A DNA stretch of 64,000 bases, taken from NCBI GenBank assembly GCA_014529385.2, contig CM043963.1, positions 75,513,412 to 75,577,411 on the forward strand. Reading direction: 5' to 3'. Under the pieces are notes generated by a model. The model was not told the origin of the DNA and searched no databases. It saw only the letters and a program-made list of their open reading frames with translations. The stretch comes from Adiantum capillus-veneris. Its lineage: Eukaryota; Streptophyta; Polypodiopsida; Polypodiales; Pteridaceae. Made by a program: the position numbers and the translations under genes. Of this stretch, positions 10,329-21,560 are shown one piece after another. Position 1 is the stretch's first letter, and the number at the start of each line of letters is the position of its first letter.

Positions 10329-12182
10329 AGAGCAGGAGAGTTACAACTGTTACTTGCAAAGAAAGCAGGAAACCTCGACGACGAATGCCAATAAGCATCT
10401 TGCTTATTTCCTTCTCTTGCACAACATTAATTTTTCCATGCATTGACAGAGTATGCATAAAGTAGGGCCACATTAATTGGCCAGGCATTAGCACAATTTT
10501 TTTAACATATGCACGGCACATACTCCGAGGCGAAACCTTGTCGTCCAGGAGGACTCCGGCTAGGAGGGGGGGAGGCATTCTAGAGGCACTCTCAAATGCG
10601 GAACCAATGATAGAAACAACAAAAAAGGGCATGATTTTCGACTATTTTAAGGGTTGTTGTTTGATTGTGAAATTTTCTGGAGTAACCCAAGTACATATGC
10701 CCTTTTACAGCATGAATCTACAGGTATATGGGACCAAACGCCAAATCAAGCCCCTAGGTGTGTGTATATAAGTAGAAATAGCCATTTTTCAGGCAAAATG
10801 TTGGTAAAACGGAGAAATTCGGCCATAAAAATTGCATGTGAGTGTATATAATGTGTTGTGGTGATGTTTGTGATTTATTATGATTTTTGGGAATTTTCTA
10901 GGTTTGATTTGCTATTTTCCTTTTAATTTTGCTAATTTTCGGCAGAAAAACTTTAAAAATACAAAAAGCAGGTGAAAAACAGTCTTAATGAAAAAAAAAA
11001 TATGGTGATGATCAGTGACTACAGGACAACCTATGGTACAGTGGGGGTGCAATTATGAGACTGGAGCGGAAAGCGTGTTTTGGCCAGGTTTTGACCGAAA
11101 TGCCAAATTTCTGGTAAACAAAGCAAATGGAGTCCAAATCAAAATTTTTTTGAGCCTAAACCGCATCTCGCAAGAAGATAGGAGCACATGTCAAATTTCA
11201 TGAAAAGTGATTCGGGGACCTCCATTATAGGAAATTTTCACCCCATTTTTAGCTCGTTCTCACTATTGACTTTGTGGAGAGAGCTTCTGCCACCTAGAGC
11301 GGATCGACCTTCCAGCAGCTTCTATGACGCGCACGACTACCCGACAAGCTCCAGACATGAGAGGTAGGCTCACCACCTTGAGCTTTTCGCGTATGTTTGT
11401 CATTATGTCGCGAAAACTAGTGTAGGGGTCACACACAAAGCGAGCGGTAGAGACCTACAAGTAGAGACGGCGGCCTAACGGCTAACGCGAAAGCAACAAG
11501 ACTTCATCGGCAGCTTACCCTAGTCTAGGAGATCAGTCCTGGATGGCCAAAGGCAGTAGGAAACCATCGGGAAAAAACCCTAATTCCCAGAAAACCGCAA
11601 GAGGCCACCAAAGGGGAAATCAGCGAAACGGAGACCAAATCCTACCAAAATTCATGGGTAGGAGCATCTCGACATGCTCAACAAGTCTATATGACCCGCA
11701 TGACCAAAAGTGACCCGAAGCGGCACTAAACTTCAGAAACGGCATCAAACACACAAAGCGTCAAATTGCACTTGCGGCCAAACCGCAAGTCCATGTGCCA
11801 CCAAACTTCACGAGCGGCTTTCCTAGACCATCAACAACCAAATCCTATGGTGGTAGACCACCACAAATCATCAAAGGTATGTAAACGCAACCACGGGTGC
11901 TTCTAGAGCGACAAATTGCCAAATGGAGCTTCGGTGAAGCCAAAGTCGACGAAAACCATACGGCAAGGATCCCCAAGGGATTGGGAAGCTGAGGAGACCA
12001 ACATCGAGAAATTTCATCGCCAAAAAGCACTCCAAAAGTCAAAAAACGGCTCGGAGGCTCTGAAGTCCACACAGGGAGTTATACTCTATCCATTTGACTG
12101 TTTTGTTGAAATTAGGCTCAAAAGGGACTTAGGGGGGCAAAGGGCAAGCACTGGGAGCACCAGCACTGAAAAAATCACCATG
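10329..12182 (+). other. Non-coding spacer between pol and the 3' palindrome array
   Basis: No convincing gene. A G-rich purine run lies at 10,558-10,574 and a strong TATA-like TATATAAG at about 10,763-10,770, so an LTR or internal promoter could lie here, but no TG...CA boundaries or match to the LTR at 16,729 were seen. Short open stretches at 10,538-10,851 and 11,916-12,260 have no recognisable content; the last runs into a palindrome. Confidence 0.4.
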
Positions 12183-13063
12183 AGACATCCTACGCGTAGG
12201 ATGTCTCAAGGGCACTTTTTGGCACAAACTCCAACATCTTTTATCATGCACATGTTCTGAATGACATTTACAGGCCATACACCAAGTTTCATCACATTTG
12301 GACCAAGTTTGACCTCATATGCATGGAAAAAACGCAAAGTTACGGCATAGAGGCAATAATGGGCCAAAGACCTACCAAATCTTGTCCAAATCCCATGAAA
12401 CTTGCACAACACATTCACCAACACATCAGCAAACAATCTGTGTGGTCAGGGAGAAAAAATGACGAAATAGACATCCTACACGTAGGATGTCTAATTGACC
12501 TTTTTGACATGCAAGGGATGTTTTATCATTCCAGATCCAATCACCTCATCATCAAGAGCCCATATGTCAAGTTTGAAGCCATTCTAATCACTTTTGACCC
12601 TCAACACCTTCAAGATACACTTTTTGAGCCCAAAAATACCTCACAGAGCCTTACAAGCATCAAATCTTGTCCAAATTCCAATCCAAGAACATGGCCATGT
12701 TCCATAGGCCAAGGACAACCCACAGAACAAGTTTCATGTCATTTTGATGAAAAAGACATCCTACAAGTAGGATGTCTCGAGCATAAATTTAGCCTTGTGT
12801 GCAAAGAATGACATCATGGGAGCCAAGACCATGGTGCAATGAGCCCATATACCAATTTTTAACCCATTTGGACATCAATTGCTACCTATGATGGACATTC
12901 TACCCAAATTGTGACGTAAAACCTGATTCAGTCCAAAAAATCAACTTTTTTGATATCCAAATTCAAATCCAAGCTTATAGCCATGTTCCATGAGCCTTAC
13001 ACTACCTGCATGTCAAGTATGAACCAATTCTGATGAAAAAGACATCCTACGCGTAGGATGTCT
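12183..13063. repeat. Phased array of four stem-loop palindromes
   Basis: Copies lie at 12,183-12,206, 12,469-12,492, 12,754-12,777 and 13,040-13,063, so start-to-start distances are 286, 285 and 286 bp. All four have perfect arms AGACATCCTA and TAGGATGTCT. The 4-nt centres differ: CGCG, CACG, CAAG and CGCG. The first is a perfect 28-bp palindrome with two more paired bases each side (12,181-12,208). The roughly 260 bp between copies are strongly diverged, apart from a short conserved lead-in like TGATGAAAA. The array ends about 150 bp before a long open frame. As RNA each copy would fold into a 10-bp hairpin with a tetraloop. Confidence 0.9.
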
Positions 13064-13210
13064 AGATGGAAATTTTTGACCAGATTTGCACTATGAGCAC
13101 ATGCACAGCTTCACAAGTTCCTTTTAAGCTTTAATTTCAATTTTCAAGTCATTTGGATAAGTAAAACTCAGTTTCGCAGCTAATATGGAAAAAACGCTAA
13201 CTTCGGACTA

Positions 13211-14206
13211 TTGAGTGCAACAGGATCTATGGTAGCCTCGAAGTCACCGGCAAAGAGGAAAAGAATGACCATCAAAGATTATCTGGACGAAGTGGAACCC
13301 TTTGTCATTCCAGAGGGAACACTAAAGCCCACCAGCACCTGGATACAAGAAGATTTGTTAGAGTCAAATGACCTAAAGATCTACCAGGGAGTGTTCAAAG
13401 ACAATGAAGGCAATGTAATAGAGCTACCAATGCTGCCAAGAGAACTCGATGAATTTGTACGAAGCAAAATGGCCGGCTACTTGGAGAAAATTGACCTCCA
13501 CAACTACTTCAAAGCAATACCAATAGGAGTGGACATCAAAAGAGTATGGGAGTTTGTAACAAGCATCAAAGAGGATGGAGTGGCCAAGGTAACAGATTTA
13601 CAAGGCAGACCAGATACAGAGATCATAATCACGGAGCGGGTTGTAGCCCATGCACTAGACCTCTCCAATGAGGGGGACAGTGTAACAAAAAGAAGGGATG
13701 AAGTCAAGGTGTACAAGGAGAAAAAGGCAAATTACACCTTTGAAGACATTGCCAACCCAAAGGTGGCAATTATGAGCCAGTTGTACAACCAGTACTTCCA
13801 CATGTGCACGAAGAGGCCACAGAAGTACAAGATGCTGCCAGGTGCAATTGCCACAACGTTTACTTGGGCAATGATGAAGGGCACCCCAAAGATAATCAAC
13901 TATGCGGCATACATACATGACAGCTTAGTAAAGATGGGCAACAAAAAGCCAACATACATAGTGCCAGGAGAACTGATCACCAAGGTGGTTTATGGGGAAC
14001 TACACGCTAAAGGAAGGTGGCCTAACCCCCCATCTCAGAATGATTGGCTGAGAATCAAAGAAGACAAGGAAGATGAGCCGCAAAGGGCACCAAGGGTGGC
14101 TACGAGATTGAAGAGACGGCTGGAGCCAGTTGAAGAGGAGCAACCCGAGCAGAAGAAAGGAAAGAAGGAGTTTGCTCAAGTGCTGGCCAAAGAAACCAAG
14201 TCTTAG
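13211..14206 (+). CDS. Unrecognised element protein, N-terminal part (ORF X1)
   Basis: An uninterrupted 331-residue frame begins just after the palindrome array. It starts with a basic stretch (SPAKRKRMTIKDYLDEVEPF), then a globular-looking region (LPMLPRELDEFVRSKMAGYL; IKRVWEFVTSIKEDG; ITERVVAHALDLSNEGD; MSQLYNQYFHMCTKRPQKYK; AIATTFTWAMMKGTPKIINY) and ends in a charged tail (RLKRRLEPVEEEQPEQKKGKK). I do not recognise a named domain. It resembles in general terms the plant-transposon-protein segments encoded by extra ORFs of Tat/Ogre and Athila elements, but that is a guess. The next frame (X2) overlaps its end by 73 nt in the -1 frame. An ATG at 13,229-13,231 (MVASKSPAKRK) is an alternative start. 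Confidence 0.55.
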   Translation: MSATGSMVASKSPAKRKRMTIKDYLDEVEPFVIPEGTLKPTSTWIQEDLLESNDLKIYQGVFKDNEGNVIELPMLPRELDEFVRSKMAGYLEKIDLHNYFKAIPIGVDIKRVWEFVTSIKEDGVAKVTDLQGRPDTEIIITERVVAHALDLSNEGDSVTKRRDEVKVYKEKKANYTFEDIANPKVAIMSQLYNQYFHMCTKRPQKYKMLPGAIATTFTWAMMKGTPKIINYAAYIHDSLVKMGNKKPTYIVPGELITKVVYGELHAKGRWPNPPSQNDWLRIKEDKEDEPQRAPRVATRLKRRLEPVEEEQPEQKKGKKEFAQVLAKETKS

Positions 14207-14898
14207 AAAGCGGCAAGACTCGAGAGGCGATGGAGAGTTTCCGAGTAGAAAGAGCCCTCAAGGATGATTTAAACGAACTCTGGAAGCCATCTCTCGAGTC
14301 TATGTCCGGATCTTCCAGAAGAGTGCAAAGGGACCGCTTTGAAGATTATATCAAGAATTTCGAGATTCTTGATGCTGCAGTGGAAAACATTCCCCATGTC
14401 CCTTTCACCGAGGAGGAAGTGGAGCAGATAAGGCAGACACTGCTAGATGAACAAGAAAGCCAAGAAAGAGAAAGAAAAACAAAAGCAGATAGGGACTTAA
14501 AGGGCAAACCGGCAGCTTTACCAGATAGCCCTAAACCCAGCCCACAGCCATCTCCACCGCCCTCACCACCTCCCAGCAGCCCTCCACCAGAAGATAAGGA
14601 GGCTGAGGACAAACAAGATGAAAGGCAAGCTGAGGAGCAAGAGAAAAGGCAGGAACCTGAGCCAAAGGAAGAGGCCAAGCCTGAGTCTGAGCAAAAAGGA
14701 TTAGATGAGGCCTACTACGCATTTTTGGACCTTCTAGCTGCAGGCTATACAAAGGAAGAAGCCGCCACAGTTGCATTCGACTTGGCGAGGACAGGGCATA
14801 AAGAACAAATGCAAGGCATCCGGCTAGTGGAGCTAAAAGAAATTGCTACCGACACGGTAGACTTGCACCCCCGCCCTCCAATGACTGGGACGTGGTGA
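14134..14898 (+). pseudogene. ORF X middle part: proline-rich and acidic linker
   Basis: Open from 14,134, with an ATG at 14,230 (MESFRVERALKDDLNELWKP). Contains a short helical region (RDRFEDYIKNFEILDAAVEN), then a proline/serine-rich run near 14,525-14,600 and a Glu/Lys-rich run to about 14,700, then YYAFLDLLAAGYTKEEAATV. It ends at a TGA at 14,896-14,898 while the next segment continues in another frame from about 14,870. Probably one protein with X1 and X3, joined by frame switches or decay. No family recognised. Confidence 0.5.
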
Positions 14899-16677
14899 TG
14901 ACAAAGCTAGCCGGATTGAGGGCACAATCCATGGCTTCAGAGAAAGAAATGACAACTCTCAAAGCCACTGAAGAACATATCAAAAAGGAAGTAAATTCTC
15001 TGCAAACACAATGCCAAAGGCAAAAAGAGAGAGAAGATGACCTGCAGGCCAGCTTGGCAACGGCTCTACAAAACTGCCAAGCAATGGAAGAAGCAAACAA
15101 GGCAGCAACAAAAAGAATACAAGCAGTTGAAGAAGAGTGTCTGCAGCTCAGCAAGTCATTGCGAGATGCCGAAAGAGAAAGAGATAATTTGACACTACAG
15201 CTGGGCTGAAGAGTCGAAAGAAGTAGAGGCCATGAGAAATGCCAAGGAAAAAGCAGAGATAGAACAAGAAGAAAGCCTAGATGAAGTCCTTGAGCTCAAG
15301 GACCAATTAAAAGTCAAAGATCAAACCATCCAGAGGCTGCGAACATCACCTGCTAGAGTCAAAGCTACGAGCTCGACTCAAATCATTTCCGAGAGTCAAC
15401 TATATGAAGAGAAAATGCAGGAACTTCAGAAGGAGCTGACTCTCTAGAAAAAGCAAAGGTTAATGATGGCTGAAGGTTCTATCGTAATGCAAACAAGAAT
15501 GGAGGAGGGCCAAAAAGCCCTGCAAGAAGAAGTGGAAAGCATAAAGAAAAAGCTCGAGGAGGCGGAAAGAGTAAACGCTGAACTTAATGACCTCCTCGTG
15601 AATATGGGCGGAGAAGTTGAAGCGGAAAACCAAACACTCCTCAGGCAAATTGAGGAGTTGAAAGGCCAGCAAGGAGGAGAGGCAGAAAGCTCAGGGCCAG
15701 CCGCCAATGAGGGCATCGACCTCGAAAATGTGGTAGATCCTGTGGACACACACATGCAAGAGGAAAGCATAGCAGGATCCTCTCAAGAGCCACAGGATCT
15801 AACACAAGAAGAGGAGGAAAATTTGTGTAAGGCAATAGAGGAAGAGCTAAGAGAAAGCACGAAGGAAGCCTTGGAATGGGAACAGAGGGTCTTCAAATCT
15901 ATGACAATTCAGAAGATCGACACAAGCAATCTCAGGCGCGAGTGGCTTCAACCCTCTCTCCCATATCCATTGCTGAAATATGAGGCAGCAACAATAAACA
16001 AGCGGATCAGAGAAGAGCCAACGGAACCTCTCTACAATGCAGACACCTCAAAGCCAGAAGGAGTTAAGCTTATAGTGGATTCTCAGCCAAAGTGGAGGAA
16101 GGCTTGGCTTACCAAGTACCCACAATACCTAATCCACCTGGTAGAGGCACCTAAAGATATCAGAGACAATCTCAGCTTCTGTCCCCTACCAAGGGTTAGG
16201 ACGTGGAAGGCACATCAAATTTTGCAAAGAAGCCAACCCACTTCGTTGAATTACCCAAAGCTGCCGGGCGTGAAGGCAGGTGAGAGAATAAGTGGCCAAT
16301 ACATGGTGAAAACCCTAACGGGTGCCATAAAGTTGTTCACTGGCTCACCTGACCTTACATGCATTATGCTGAGGAAGATTTGCAGAACCATCTTAGCAGT
16401 GTTCGAGACCTTCAAGCCAGGCCAGGTGACCGACAACATATTCTTCTTCCAGGATATATACAGATGTGCTTATGATCTGTCAGGTCAGCCTTCCACGGAG
16501 GTGATACATGCACTGTATCAAAGAATCATGTTTCTACCATCCTATCACCTCTAGGCTTTTGAAGAAGCATTCTATACGGGGTTCTTCACCATGAATACAG
16601 ATATCTTTGGCCCAACAATGCTGAACCTACATGCCAGGTACGAATCACTGCTAAAGATGCAAGAAACGATCAGATGA
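14880..16677 (+). pseudogene. ORF X C-terminal part: long coiled coil and conserved-looking end domain
   Basis: The segment 14,880-15,209 (EKEMTTLKATEEHIKKEVNS and onward) and, after a frame change, 15,205-15,700 are heptad-rich coiled coil (LDEVLELKDQLKVKDQTIQR; VESIKKKLEEAERVNAELND). A TAG interrupts at 15,445-15,447. An acidic linker is followed by a globular-looking part (WLQPSLPYPLLKYEAATINK; WRKAWLTKYPQYLIHLVEAP; NIFFFQDIYRCAYDL) with a TAG at 16,552-16,554, reading on to a TGA at 16,675-16,677. The polypurine tract starts 37 bp later, so this is the 3'-most protein of the element. Its place is that of the env-like ORF of some plant gypsy elements, but I see no signal peptide or membrane span. 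Confidence 0.5.
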
Positions 16678-16713
16678 AGCAACAGATCAAGGCCATGTCA
16701 GGGACGACATGAA

Positions 16714-16728
16714 CAAGGAGGGGGGGGA
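16714..16728 (+). other. Polypurine tract of the giant gypsy element
   Basis: An AAGGAG run followed by eight or more G and an A directly abuts a TG that begins LTR-like sequence. This is the expected plus-strand primer site. Confidence 0.8.
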
Positions 16729-17602
16729 TGTTAGAAGCTGGACACACCCCACGTCATCTAACTACTCAGAGGACTATTATTTTTGTAATTATTCATTCAG
16801 TGAGGAAAACCCGATTTTTCACCTCGTAAAAATTGGGACTTGCAGAAGTTTCGAGATTGTATCCCAGTTTTGATAGTTAGATTGAGTAGATGGTTGATTT
16901 TGGAACTTTAGGGTTTGAGAAGTTGTAAGGTATATATACCACTTTTTTGACCTTAGTGAAGGACCTTTTGTCATTTTAAAAACAAGTTGGAAGTCTGTGA
17001 GTGAGCGTACTGTGTACGAGAGAGAGAGTGTGAGCTTCGTCTTGATGCTACGTGTGCTCCGGTGGTCGGAATCGAGTGCGGAGAAGTGCAGCATGTTGCC
17101 CTCGACTAGAGCTACGCGTCAATACCAACATTGCGCGCGTATAGTCCGGCTTTGCGAGCTCCTTCTACGAGCTTCATCGATTGTTTGGGTGAGCATATGT
17201 TGTCCGATTTTGCATTGCAGCATATCCATGCGTTCACATTGAGTAGAACTACACATTAGGCACTTTAGATTTCGGAAACGAAGACTTGCAGATTTCGGCT
17301 AGACATCCTACGTGTTTCTGCACCGGGTGTTTTGGGTCGGGATTTTGGTTCATAGACCTTAGGGAGAGTGACCTATTGGTATTAGTAGGGTCTCCTTCAA
17401 GTTCTATGGTGTTTCGAGATTGTTTGATGGGTGTTCGGCTCTAGAAAGCATTGTAGGAAGTTTCCTCTCTTGCACTCTTGAAGGCTGTGACTTAGACAAT
17501 TGGTAGAGACCTCTGTAGGAATTAGTTAGGAGTTGGTCGATGACACCTTATACTTGCTTCCACGCGCCTGCAGGTCGAGCTTCGTCCTTAGCTGACATTA
17601 CA
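16729..17602 (+). repeat. Probable 3' LTR of the giant gypsy element (3' end uncertain)
   Basis: Begins TGTTAGAAGCTGGACAC right after the polypurine tract. A TATATATA box lies at 16,931-16,938 in a context typical of U3. The left half of the element's palindrome recurs at 17,301-17,313. The partner 5' LTR is not in the window, so the right end is a guess; CA ends at about 17,602 and 17,655 are candidates. Confidence 0.55.
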
Positions 17603-18040
17603 TGTTAGGTGAGTTCTCGCTGTGCTGACGTCCGTCGCGGCGTATCCGTCCAACACAAACTCAAAAAATACAAAAAGCATCAATAGACTATAAAAAATAA
17701 ACTACACTATCGACGTGATAATCGTGCACGAGTGTCGTCTAATTGTCCAAGCTGGAGGACAATGTTTGTGTCAAGCTACATAAAACCAATGTAAATAGTT
17801 AAGCATTTTATTCTTGCAATGAAGCGTCACAATGTGAAAATGTTAATTATATAGTGCACGTCATGTAAAAGTGCCATGCAAAAGTATGGTAGAGAGTTGG
17901 CACTATGATCTCTCCAAAAATTATAAGAAACGAAAGTCATGCCCTGTCCCGTAGGCTTTATGTGTTGGACCAAGCAAATGCATAGGCATGGGGAATTGGA
18001 TGCACATAATGGACCTTGTAGTGTTGTCGAGTTGGAGTCA

Positions 18041-18613
18041 TCAACAAGTGAGCGGTACACCCATGGTTGAGCGTGTTGCGAGTAGGAGCGGGGCCAAAAG
18101 GTTGTTATTACTACTAAAACACCAATAAAGCTTGCTCAAGTTCGTGTGATTGGTGCCCATAGCAAACATGTCCCTAGCGCTTTGCCTTCTTCTGCCTTTT
18201 TGAAAAGGTAGAGGAAAACAAAGCACCAGAGGCAGGTTTGCTATACCCCCTACACCGTTCAAGATATGCACATATGACTGCACCATGGCAAAAAATGGTG
18301 CTCTGAATAGAAGCTTGGAATTATGGCTGTTGCCTTTGCTCCGTTGCTTTGTCAATAAACTTTCTTCTATAGAAGACAAAGATGAACGTGGTGAGCTTGC
18401 ATTTGATAACATTTTTGGTGACTCGTCAGGCTCTTCAAGAATTGTTGAGAGCCCATAAATAGATAGGCTTGTTGCGGCCATCCTCACCTCCATTGACTCG
18501 CTACCATAATTGACTCGCTCCATTACCCTTGTCATAGCGTTCTTGAAATCGCAACCTCTTACACTTTGGGAGTCTAAGTTGTTTGAGCTGCAACCCATTA
18601 CACTCACCAGCAT
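18041..18613 (-). other. Hypothetical 190-residue open frame, coding status doubtful
   Basis: A single open frame reading MLVSVMGCSSNNLDSQSV at its start, with a Ser-rich middle (SNASSPRSSLSSIEESLL) and a basic patch (FQKGRRRQSARDMF). I recognise no family. It is the longest frame in 17,661-20,931, is not low-complexity, and has no homologous copy elsewhere in the window. It could be an exon, a gene fragment or chance. Confidence 0.2.
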
Positions 18614-19648
18614 TCATGATGTTCTTCGTCCTAAAAGCAAGATTCCAGGTAAAGAGAAAGTAAGCAATCAGTCCTTAATTCCATTAACCACAACAGTCAA
18701 CAAAGACAAAGTACATAGTAAGCTCAACGCAATATTTTAAAGAAAGGTTTCCTGCTTCTCGCTATTCTAAGCGATGTTGATCATGAACTCTACCAACACT
18801 TTGTTAGAATAGACAATGATGACTTCCATATCTATACTATAGGCCTTCAAAAAAAACAAGGGAGAAGTACTCCAAACCTTTCAACCCATCGTCATCCTTT
18901 TACAATAGAGGATCCCAATCATAGCACAAGCTTTAATAACGTGCACACATCGCACTACATCTCACTCTTGCTTTTAACATTAAGCATAGTCTTCATAGCT
19001 CCGACTCTCCCTCTTCCTCTCTCTATCTATTACTCCTCTACTCTATTTTGAACATGAAGCTTTGCTGCTTGTTGCCAATCTGGGCAGATGAAGCTTTGTT
19101 ACGGTGTTCATGCCTCTTGCTCTTCTTGGACAAGGTGCACATTTGCATCATCAAGATGATGGTGATCAGATCCATATTCATGGTGTGGGCATCCGAGTGG
19201 AGTATTGAAAGTGCTGCAAGACATTCCAAGCCCCATTGGAACTACATCCACCTTGTTGGGTGCAAGCTCTACATGCACACTGCTACCTAAGATCTTCAAT
19301 ACATACTTGAGATCCATGTTACCACAACTTGGCATACACAACAATGTTGTATATTGCTCAAAATAAAACTTGCCTATGTAAGTGAATTAAGGTGCATGGC
19401 TGCTCATAGAGCCTACACCATCCCATGTAGTCCCTCAACACACCACTGTCGTGCATGTGTCTTTGCAACACCATAAGTAGTAGGCCACGAGCTACCTTCC
19501 ACAACAACAATATTTCCTAAAGAGCTATGAGTTGCCTTCCACAAATCACGTACATGCCACAAGCATCCAAAAGCTAACACGTTGCCAACAAGTGCCTCTA
19601 CTTTTGCTTGTGCTCAATTTTGAGGCTTTGCCAATCACAGAGTTTCTC

Positions 19649-19763
<115 letters not shown>

Positions 19764-19868
19764 GGGCAGGGGGGAGAGGGGGAGGTGGGAGGGGGCGGAC
19801 AGAGAGAGGGGCTCTGAAAAAGAAACAGAGGGCACTAGCAATATCGTTAGTGCCCTCTCCTTTTTAGT

Positions 19869-19920
19869 TGTGTGTGTGTGAGAGAGAGAGAAAGAGAGAG
19901 AGAGAGGGAGGGAGAGGGAG
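19869..19920. repeat. (GT)n(GA)n compound microsatellite
   Basis: A short GT run passes directly into an imperfect GA run on the + strand. Confidence 0.95.
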
Positions 19921-20599
19921 CGGAGGGTGGGGGGAGGGATGTGTGATGTGACACGGGAGAGCAAAATAAATCGACAAACAAAAAATTGACAGAGTACTCA
20001 AAATAGGTAGAACAGAATAGAGAATAGACTGACCAAAATGGCACTAAAAATATTCAATACGCAGTAAAAATATCCAATACATGCAAATGCAAAAAAATTG
20101 ACTTTTTTTTAAAGTCCACATTTTAAAACTATTTTCAACGGTTGTAGCTCCCAATCGGCTCCAAATTAGTCCGCGCTCCTCTCACATGAATTTGTTTGCC
20201 TACTCGTGCTCCTAGACAATCGTGTGACACAGAAAGTCACATCCTGGTCTACTTCACTTAGAATCAACCTGCAAGTTGGCAATTTCCACAAAAACGATGT
20301 AAAATAGGCATTTTTCACTTTGTCCTTCTTAGTCCATGGGCTTCAACGAGCATGAAAACGATGGAATTTGAAAATACTCAAAGAACCAATCTTTTTCCTT
20401 CTATTTAGGGTTGTGTTTCCTACATGCAAAATCTTGCTCCATCACCCTCAAAAGTGGTTCCCAAAGTGTGCCCCGTGTCAACATTTGAAACTTAAGAAAA
20501 ACAATTAGAATGAATTAGAGTGTGGACAAACTTTAAAACATCCAAAATTTACTTCAAACAAAAGTTATTGCAAAAAAACAAAACAGTCCTATTACAGGG

Positions 20600-20601
<2 letters not shown>

Positions 20602-20659
<58 letters not shown>

Positions 20660-20692
20660 ACGGAGAGAGAGATGTATAGGGGGATAGTAGAA

Positions 20693-20745
<53 letters not shown>
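20602..20745. repeat. (GA)n followed by (GT)n(GA)n microsatellites
   Basis: A GA run at 20,602-20,657, a short spacer, then GT at 20,693-20,716 passing directly into GA to 20,745. A near-perfect inverted pair, TCTATCTCATT and AATGAGATAGA, follows at 20,747-20,785. Confidence 0.95.
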
Positions 20746-20747
<2 letters not shown>

Positions 20748-21429
20748 CTATCTCATTGACGCAAATGTGCCAATGAGATAGAATTTATGCATTAGAGAAA
20801 GGCAAATGGCAACACTCAAGTGAGAGGATTTTCTACTCTATATTAATTTTAGACCAATAGTAGTACTTGAGTGAGTGGATAAGATAGCACTTGAGTGAAG
20901 ATGTTTAATTCTAAATGGAGTAGCAGAGGTTGTTTTTTTTGTGTGGAAAAAGTGGAAAGTTGAATTAAGAGAAAAACAGGTACAAATTTTCCTCAGGAAG
21001 GGGGAGGGGAACCCCAACTAAAATTAAGGAGACAATCATAAAGTCAACCATAAAGGGGGACATACAACAAGGGCTATCTTCCTATAGAAGACAAGATAGA
21101 CTCCAAACATAAACTTTTGGAGCTTGCATAACATTTGGCCATGAGATGGTACCACTACTACCATTTGAATTTTTCTTAATGTCCTTCACACTACAATCTA
21201 GAACTTCTTTGATAACCAGTTGAAGTTTTTTGGCAATCTTGGTGAGAAATACCAATATCTGTTAAAGGAAGGGGGTCCCAATATCTGTTATTTAAGACCA
21301 TTGCATTTCTGCACACCCATAGATGTCATAAGAAAATACATATGATACTATTCCAAGTTAATATGTCCATATTAATGCATTCCCTCAGTAGGAGCTCTTT
21401 CCATGTAAAGGGAAGTGGATGAGTAGCCC

Positions 21430-21560
21430 CAAAGATTTGGTGGAGCCGGCGGGTTAGAGATATCTGATTTTTTGGACATTCAAAGAAAAGGTGGATAATC
21501 GACTTTACCTACTGATTACACATGGTACAGATGCCTGAGTTGATACCAAGCTTAAGTGTT
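21430..21560 (-). pseudogene. LINE C-terminal zinc-binding region (zf-RVT)
   Basis: The minus strand reads ICTMCNQ, then a stop, then VKSIIHLFFECPKNQIS. This is the C-x2-C...H-x3-4-C pattern of the zinc-binding region that ends plant LINE ORF2 proteins. Confidence 0.75.

Noticed and set aside
10557-10575. A second polypurine tract and LTR start after pol
   Set aside because: The G-rich run is present, but no TG follows at the right place and no LTR partner is visible.
12323-12811. A 162-codon open frame through the palindrome array
   Set aside because: The palindrome gives similar peptides (DIL-x-VGCL), but unit lengths of 285-286 bp do not keep frame and nothing else is conserved, so coding is unlikely.
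12183-13063. CRISPR-like array
   Set aside because: Regular palindromic repeats, but spacing is ~286 bp, the spacers are diverged repeats, and the sequence is clearly a plant nuclear element.
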